Source of the DNA: an uncultured Limnohabitans sp.
GTDB taxonomy: Bacteria; Pseudomonadota; Gammaproteobacteria; Burkholderiales; Burkholderiaceae_C
Reading direction: 5' to 3'
Assembly (NCBI RefSeq): GCF_937889215.1
Contig: NZ_CALBEX010000471.1
Location: 1-7,960 of the forward strand
Length of the DNA stretch: 7,960 bases
Below, one piece after another: positions 4,758-7,960 of this stretch. Below the pieces are notes generated by a model. It ran no database searches, was not told where the DNA came from, and worked only from the letters and a program-made list of their open reading frames with translations. The translations under genes were made by a program, and so were the position numbers. Position 1 is the stretch's first letter, and every line of letters starts with the position of its first letter.

Positions 4758-6164
4758 ATGGCCGCCTATTACGTCCAAAGCCTTTTCATTTTTTTCGCCA
4801 TCTTCTCCCTTTTGGGTGGGTTGGCGGCTGCTTTCTACTTTTCACGCTTGGACAGTTCGGCCCGTTATTGGGTGGTGGCCACCCTGTTGATCGGTGCCTC
4901 AACCTTGGCCACTGTTTTTCGCGATACCCTGACACCGCTTTGGTCCTACAGCGTGCCCATTGGACTGAGTGGCACAAGTTACATGCTGATGGCCTTCGGC
5001 CTTTCCCGTCTGTACGACCAAGGCCCGCAGCTGGGGCGACTGGTGTGGCTCGCGCTGGGCACGGTGGTTTACATCGCGGTCATGGAATGGAGCCGCATCC
5101 ATGCAGGGTCTGAGGTGACTTTGCTGTTGTCGGGGGGCTTGTTTGGTGTCACCTCTTTGTGGGGGGCTTATTTCGCGCATGCCCATTACCAACACACAGC
5201 CAACCGTTTTGCCATGCACATGCGCTGGGTCATGGCCAGCTTGGGCCTGTTCCATTTGCTGCGCACGCAAGGCTTCGTCACGGGCTGGGGCCTGAACACT
5301 TTCGGCCAAGAGGCTTGGACCTATGGCATCTGGACGGGTGCTTTTGTGGCGGGCATGTTGCGTTACTTCGCCTACTTTGGCATCAGGGTTCAGGAGCAAG
5401 CCGACGAAAGACTGAAAGTGATGACCGCCCTGGTCCGTGAAGAAGAAGGACGCCGCCTGGGCAACCGACTGGCGCAACAAGACCGCCATCACAGCCTGGG
5501 TGTGATGTCCGCCTCTTTTGCCCATGAGTTGAACCAACCTTTGACCGCCATCCTCAACTATGCCGAGTTGCTGCAACACCAGCAAAAATCGGGGCAGTGG
5601 GACCCACAGGTGAGCGAACGCGCGCTGGACGACATCATTCACAACAGTGTGCGGGCGGGTGACATCATTCGGCGAATCCGCAATTTCATTCAGCCAGCGT
5701 CTTTGAACAAGGAGCTGGTGGACCTGCGGGGTGTGATCGACGAGGTCTGTGCCCTGGTCCAACCCGAAGCCCGGCGCGGCAATATGGAGATCGTCAAACC
5801 TGCCAGGCGCAACACACCGATGTGGGTGTTGGGCGACGCCGTGCAACTGTCGCAAGTCTTGTTCAATGTGGTGCGCAACGCCATGGAATCGGTCGAAAAG
5901 GCTCAGACCCGCAGCATTCGCTTGGACATCCGGCAAGAAAATCGTGAGATTTTGATCGAGGTCCATGACACCGGGCCAGGCTTGTCGGAGGCGGCCGCCG
6001 AGCAAGCGGGGGACCCTTTCTACACCACCAAAATCTCAGGGCTGGGGATGGGTTTGTCGATCTCCAAAACCATCCTCGCGCAGTTTGGTGGGCGCTTGTC
6101 GCTGCAAAACACCGAAAATGGTGCCTGCGCACGAATTGCCCTGCCTTTTGCCCAAGTCGTCTAG
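4758..6164 (+). CDS. Orphan sensor histidine kinase, about 7 membrane helices
   Basis: A 468-residue inner-membrane two-component sensor kinase. The N-terminal half has about seven hydrophobic segments (roughly residues 6-28, 36-54, 62-82, 95-111, 119-140, 156-175, 188-209) with very short loops and no large periplasmic domain, so it probably senses a ligand or state within or near the membrane. A charged linker (211-245) leads to the dimerization box with phospho-acceptor H256 in HELNQPL, a wording typical of the FixL/DctB-like class. The ATPase domain shows the N box NVVRNAMES (N374), G1 DTGPG (D404), F box DPFYTTK (419-425) and G2 GLGMGLS (428-434), so it looks catalytically complete. No PAS, receiver or output domain is present and no response regulator gene lies beside it. 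ATG 4758 is the only possible start: the frame is closed by TGA at 4734-4736 with no other start codon between. It has no Shine-Dalgarno. The signal cannot be told from sequence. Confidence 0.9.
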   Translation: MAAYYVQSLFIFFAIFSLLGGLAAAFYFSRLDSSARYWVVATLLIGASTLATVFRDTLTPLWSYSVPIGLSGTSYMLMAFGLSRLYDQGPQLGRLVWLALGTVVYIAVMEWSRIHAGSEVTLLLSGGLFGVTSLWGAYFAHAHYQHTANRFAMHMRWVMASLGLFHLLRTQGFVTGWGLNTFGQEAWTYGIWTGAFVAGMLRYFAYFGIRVQEQADERLKVMTALVREEEGRRLGNRLAQQDRHHSLGVMSASFAHELNQPLTAILNYAELLQHQQKSGQWDPQVSERALDDIIHNSVRAGDIIRRIRNFIQPASLNKELVDLRGVIDEVCALVQPEARRGNMEIVKPARRNTPMWVLGDAVQLSQVLFNVVRNAMESVEKAQTRSIRLDIRQENREILIEVHDTGPGLSEAAAEQAGDPFYTTKISGLGMGLSISKTILAQFGGRLSLQNTENGACARIALPFAQVV

Positions 6165-6184
6165 GACTTGCTGCTGAAAGCTCC

Positions 6185-6208
6185 GGCTGCCTGGTGCCAG
6201 GCTCAGCC
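6185..6208. terminator. Hairpin between convergent genes, weak bidirectional terminator candidate
   Basis: GCCTGG (6189-6194) pairs with CCAGGC (6197-6202), extended by GGCT 6185-6188 with AGCC 6205-6208 past a two-base bulge. It starts 21 bases after the kinase stop and lies between two convergent genes. No T-run follows on either strand, so the terminator role is only suggested by position. The rest of the 120-base gap shows nothing else I can support. Confidence 0.3.
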
Positions 6209-6284
6209 CCTTAGGCATTTGTTCATCTGCTCACAACCCCAACGTGGCGTTCGAGCCCCGTGCCGACAGGTTTTTAAATGTGCA

Positions 6285-6671
6285 TCAGTCCAGCCAAGCC
6301 CAAGCCTGCAGGCTGTAAGCCCCATCGGGCTGACGCCAGACCTTGGCGGACGCGTTGCGAGCCGCTCCGTCCAAGCTCACTTGAATGTGCATATCAAAGT
6401 TCAAGCCAGCGACGACTTGCTGACGGGCTTGGATCACATCTTTGTAAATGACCCGGGCCTTGTTCTGCACCGCAAAGGTCTGCACTGCAAAGCGGGCAGC
6501 TTCTTGAACGTCGGGGCCGAAGGCATCGGCCACGGCCCAAGCCCCCGCCACAGTTTCGCCGTTGACCGTTGACGAAGCTTGTGTTCCAGGCAACCCCTCA
6601 GGCTTTTCGGGGCTGCAGGCGAGGAGCGAACTCATAGTCAAAGCACAGAGAAGTTGATGCAACACGCGCAT
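6285..6671 (-). CDS. Lipoprotein with cystatin-like domain
   Basis: A 128-residue small lipoprotein. Residues 1-18 form a signal peptide ending in the lipobox LLAC with lipidated C19; the +2 residue is Ser, not Asp, so sorting to the outer membrane is expected. After a short linker (20-41) comes a domain of about 85 residues resembling cystatins, the inhibitors of papain-like cysteine proteases. The match covers the conserved N-terminal glycine region VAGAW (41-45), an alpha helix VQEAARFAVQTF (55-66), the first inhibitory loop QVVAG (85-89, the QxVxG motif), the next strand LNFDMHIQV (90-98), and AKVW (109-112), as in plant cystatins. The second loop Pro-Trp is not kept: it reads QPDG (114-117). 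The order and spacing of elements fit a single cystatin fold. The start lies 10 bases after the SNF2 helicase stop, so the gene is probably cotranscribed; the RBS is weak. Likely role, by inference, is to bind or inhibit a protease in the cell envelope or outside. The lipoprotein call is firm; inhibitory activity is not shown. Confidence 0.82.
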   Translation of the reverse strand: MRVLHQLLCALTMSSLLACSPEKPEGLPGTQASSTVNGETVAGAWAVADAFGPDVQEAARFAVQTFAVQNKARVIYKDVIQARQQVVAGLNFDMHIQVSLDGAARNASAKVWRQPDGAYSLQAWAWLD

Positions 6672-6681
6672 GCCGATGTGC

Positions 6682-7960
6682 TCAGCCCAACGGTTTGAAA
6701 AGTTCGTTCAAGTCCGACTCGCCAAACAGCGGCTCTTTGCGCTGCACGGCACCCGAATACATGTCTTGCGCCAGCTGGGCTTTGCGCTCTTGCAGGGCCA
6801 GCATGCGCTCTTCGATGGTGCCTTGGGCCACCAGTTTGAGCACCCACACGCTTTGCGTTTGGCCAATGCGGTGGGCACGGTCGGTGGCCTGGTTTTCCAC
6901 GGCAGGGTTCCACCAGGGGTCGTAATGGATCACGGTGTCGGCTTGCGGCAAGTTCAGCCCCACGCCCCCGGCTTTCAGGCTGATGAGGAACAGTGGCACC
7001 TGCCCGCTGGTGAACTGGTCAATGATCGTGTCGCGGTTTTTGCTCTGGCCCGTGAGCTTGACCCAGGGGATGCCCAGGCGCGGCAGCTCTTGTTCGATCA
7101 GGCTGAGCATTTGGGTGAACTGCGAGAACAGCAAAATCTTGCGCCCTTCGGCCACCATCTCAGGCAGCATGTCGAGCAGCTGCTCCAACTTGGCCGACTG
7201 CTTGACTTGGCTGGCAGCGCCCAATTTGAGCAAACGCGGGTCGCAGCACACTTGGCGAAGCTTGAGCAGCGCGTCCAGGATGGTGATTTGCGATTTGGCC
7301 AAACCTTGGGCGTTCAAGGCGTCGCGCACGGTTTTTTCCATACCCAAACGGATGGTCTCGTACAGATCGGCCTGTTGGCCTTCCAGGGGCACGCGCATCA
7401 GGGTCTCGACCTTGGGCGGCAGCTCGCTGGCCACCACGTCTTTGGTACGACGCAGCATGAAAGGCGTGATGCGTTTGCGCAATTGGTCCATTTTTTCGCT
7501 GTTGCCCTGGCGCTCGATGGGGTTGCGAAACAATTCACCAAAACGCTTTTGACTGCCCAGAAAACCGGGCATCAAAAAGTGAAACAGGCTCCAAAGCTCA
7601 CCCAAATGGTTTTCCATGGGCGTGCCCGACAAACACAGGCGGTGGCGGGCCGGGATGTCGCCCACAGTTTGCGCCGCATGGGTGTTGGCGTTCTTGATGT
7701 TTTGCGCTTCGTCAAGCACCAGCAAATGCCAGTCGGTGGCCAGCCACAGGTCGCGGTCACGGTGCAGCAAAGAGTAAGGCGTCAGCACGATGTCAAAACC
7801 ACTGAGGTCTTGCGCGGCACCATGCCGCAACAGGCCATGGTGGATGTGGGTGCTCAGGCTAGGGCAAAAGCGGGCCGCTTCGCGCTGCCAATTGCCCAGC
7901 AAACTCACCGGGGCCACGATGAGCGCAGGCTGCGTGAGCCGACCGGCTTCTTTTTCGGTG
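6682..7960 (-). CDS. SNF2-family DEAD/DEAH-box helicase (N-terminus outside window)
   Basis: The C-terminal 426 or so residues of a SNF2-type ATP-dependent DNA translocase (HepA-like group); the frame is open through the right edge, reading TEKEAGRLTQPALIVAPVSL at its visible start, so the true start lies beyond 7960. Visible helicase motifs in order: Ia (IVAPVSLLGNW), II as LVLDEAQNIKN (DEAQ), III as LSGTPMENHLGELWSLF, the family segment FMLRRTKD, then the second RecA lobe with KILLFSQFTQML (IV), SLKAGGVGLNL (V) and ATDRAHRIGQT (VI, arginine fingers). Walker A (motif I) is expected in the missing part. Bacterial members often carry an N-terminal SWIM zinc finger; that cannot be seen here. 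SNF2 proteins track along DNA and remodel protein-DNA or polymerase complexes. It ends in FKPLG, 10 bases before the lipoprotein gene. Confidence 0.93.
   Translation of the reverse strand, partial: TEKEAGRLTQPALIVAPVSLLGNWQREAARFCPSLSTHIHHGLLRHGAAQDLSGFDIVLTPYSLLHRDRDLWLATDWHLLVLDEAQNIKNANTHAAQTVGDIPARHRLCLSGTPMENHLGELWSLFHFLMPGFLGSQKRFGELFRNPIERQGNSEKMDQLRKRITPFMLRRTKDVVASELPPKVETLMRVPLEGQQADLYETIRLGMEKTVRDALNAQGLAKSQITILDALLKLRQVCCDPRLLKLGAASQVKQSAKLEQLLDMLPEMVAEGRKILLFSQFTQMLSLIEQELPRLGIPWVKLTGQSKNRDTIIDQFTSGQVPLFLISLKAGGVGLNLPQADTVIHYDPWWNPAVENQATDRAHRIGQTQSVWVLKLVAQGTIEERMLALQERKAQLAQDMYSGAVQRKEPLFGESDLNELFKPLG

Noticed and set aside
4899..6005. Long open frame (368 codons) on the minus strand over the kinase gene
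   Set aside because: Antisense to an intact histidine kinase, rich in His/Gln/Arg without domain pattern; a shadow of the real gene.
6168..6572. Plus-strand open frame of 134 codons opposite the cystatin-like lipoprotein
   Set aside because: The minus-strand frame has a signal peptide, lipobox and domain match; this one has none.
7915..7917. GTG at 7917 (minus strand) as start of the SNF2 helicase
   Set aside because: The frame continues upstream to the window edge with typical family sequence (PALIVAPVSL), so the gene is cut by the window and this codon is an internal Val.

Overview
The window reads as a chromosomal segment from a betaproteobacterium, most likely Burkholderiales/Comamonadaceae (Limnohabitans, Rhodoferax or Polaromonas type). 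That placement is inferred from the GC-rich coding style, the type of riboswitch, the protein families and an intergenic palindromic repeat of a kind I associate with that group; no 16S or other marker gene is present to confirm it.

Layout. Positions 1-287 hold a tandem glycine riboswitch (two aptamers, about 28-110 and 121-217) and its expression platform. It leads into a two-gene + strand unit: a DadA-family FAD-dependent D-amino acid dehydrogenase (288-1559), then, after 2 bases, a GNAT acetyltransferase (1562-2044). The gap 2045-2636 is not coding. It carries a tandem array of three long, nearly perfect hairpins plus a shortened copy, joined by linkers built of short subrepeats. A + strand gene for RlhA, the 23S rRNA C2501 hydroxylase of the U32 peptidase family, follows (2637-4619), apparently from an extended -10 promoter that gives a leaderless or nearly leaderless mRNA. 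After a 138-base gap comes an orphan sensor histidine kinase with about seven membrane helices (4758-6164). On the opposite strand and convergent with it lie a small lipoprotein with a cystatin-like domain (6285-6671) and, upstream of it, a SNF2-family helicase (6682 to the right edge, N-terminus outside the window).

How the parts work together. The riboswitch implies that glycine controls the amino acid oxidase/acetyltransferase pair, and the sequence shows a possible mechanism: the conserved 3' strand of aptamer 2 is complementary to the Shine-Dalgarno of the oxidase gene. rlhA and the kinase look like independent single-gene units. The SNF2 helicase and the cystatin lipoprotein are 10 bases apart and probably cotranscribed, an odd pairing.

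Most interesting items: the bacterial cystatin-like lipoprotein (QVVAG loop, lipobox), the tandem hairpin array with its frame-neutral 18-base expansion, and the glycine riboswitch in front of a DadA/GNAT pair instead of the glycine cleavage genes. I see no CRISPR, phage, transposase or defence system here.
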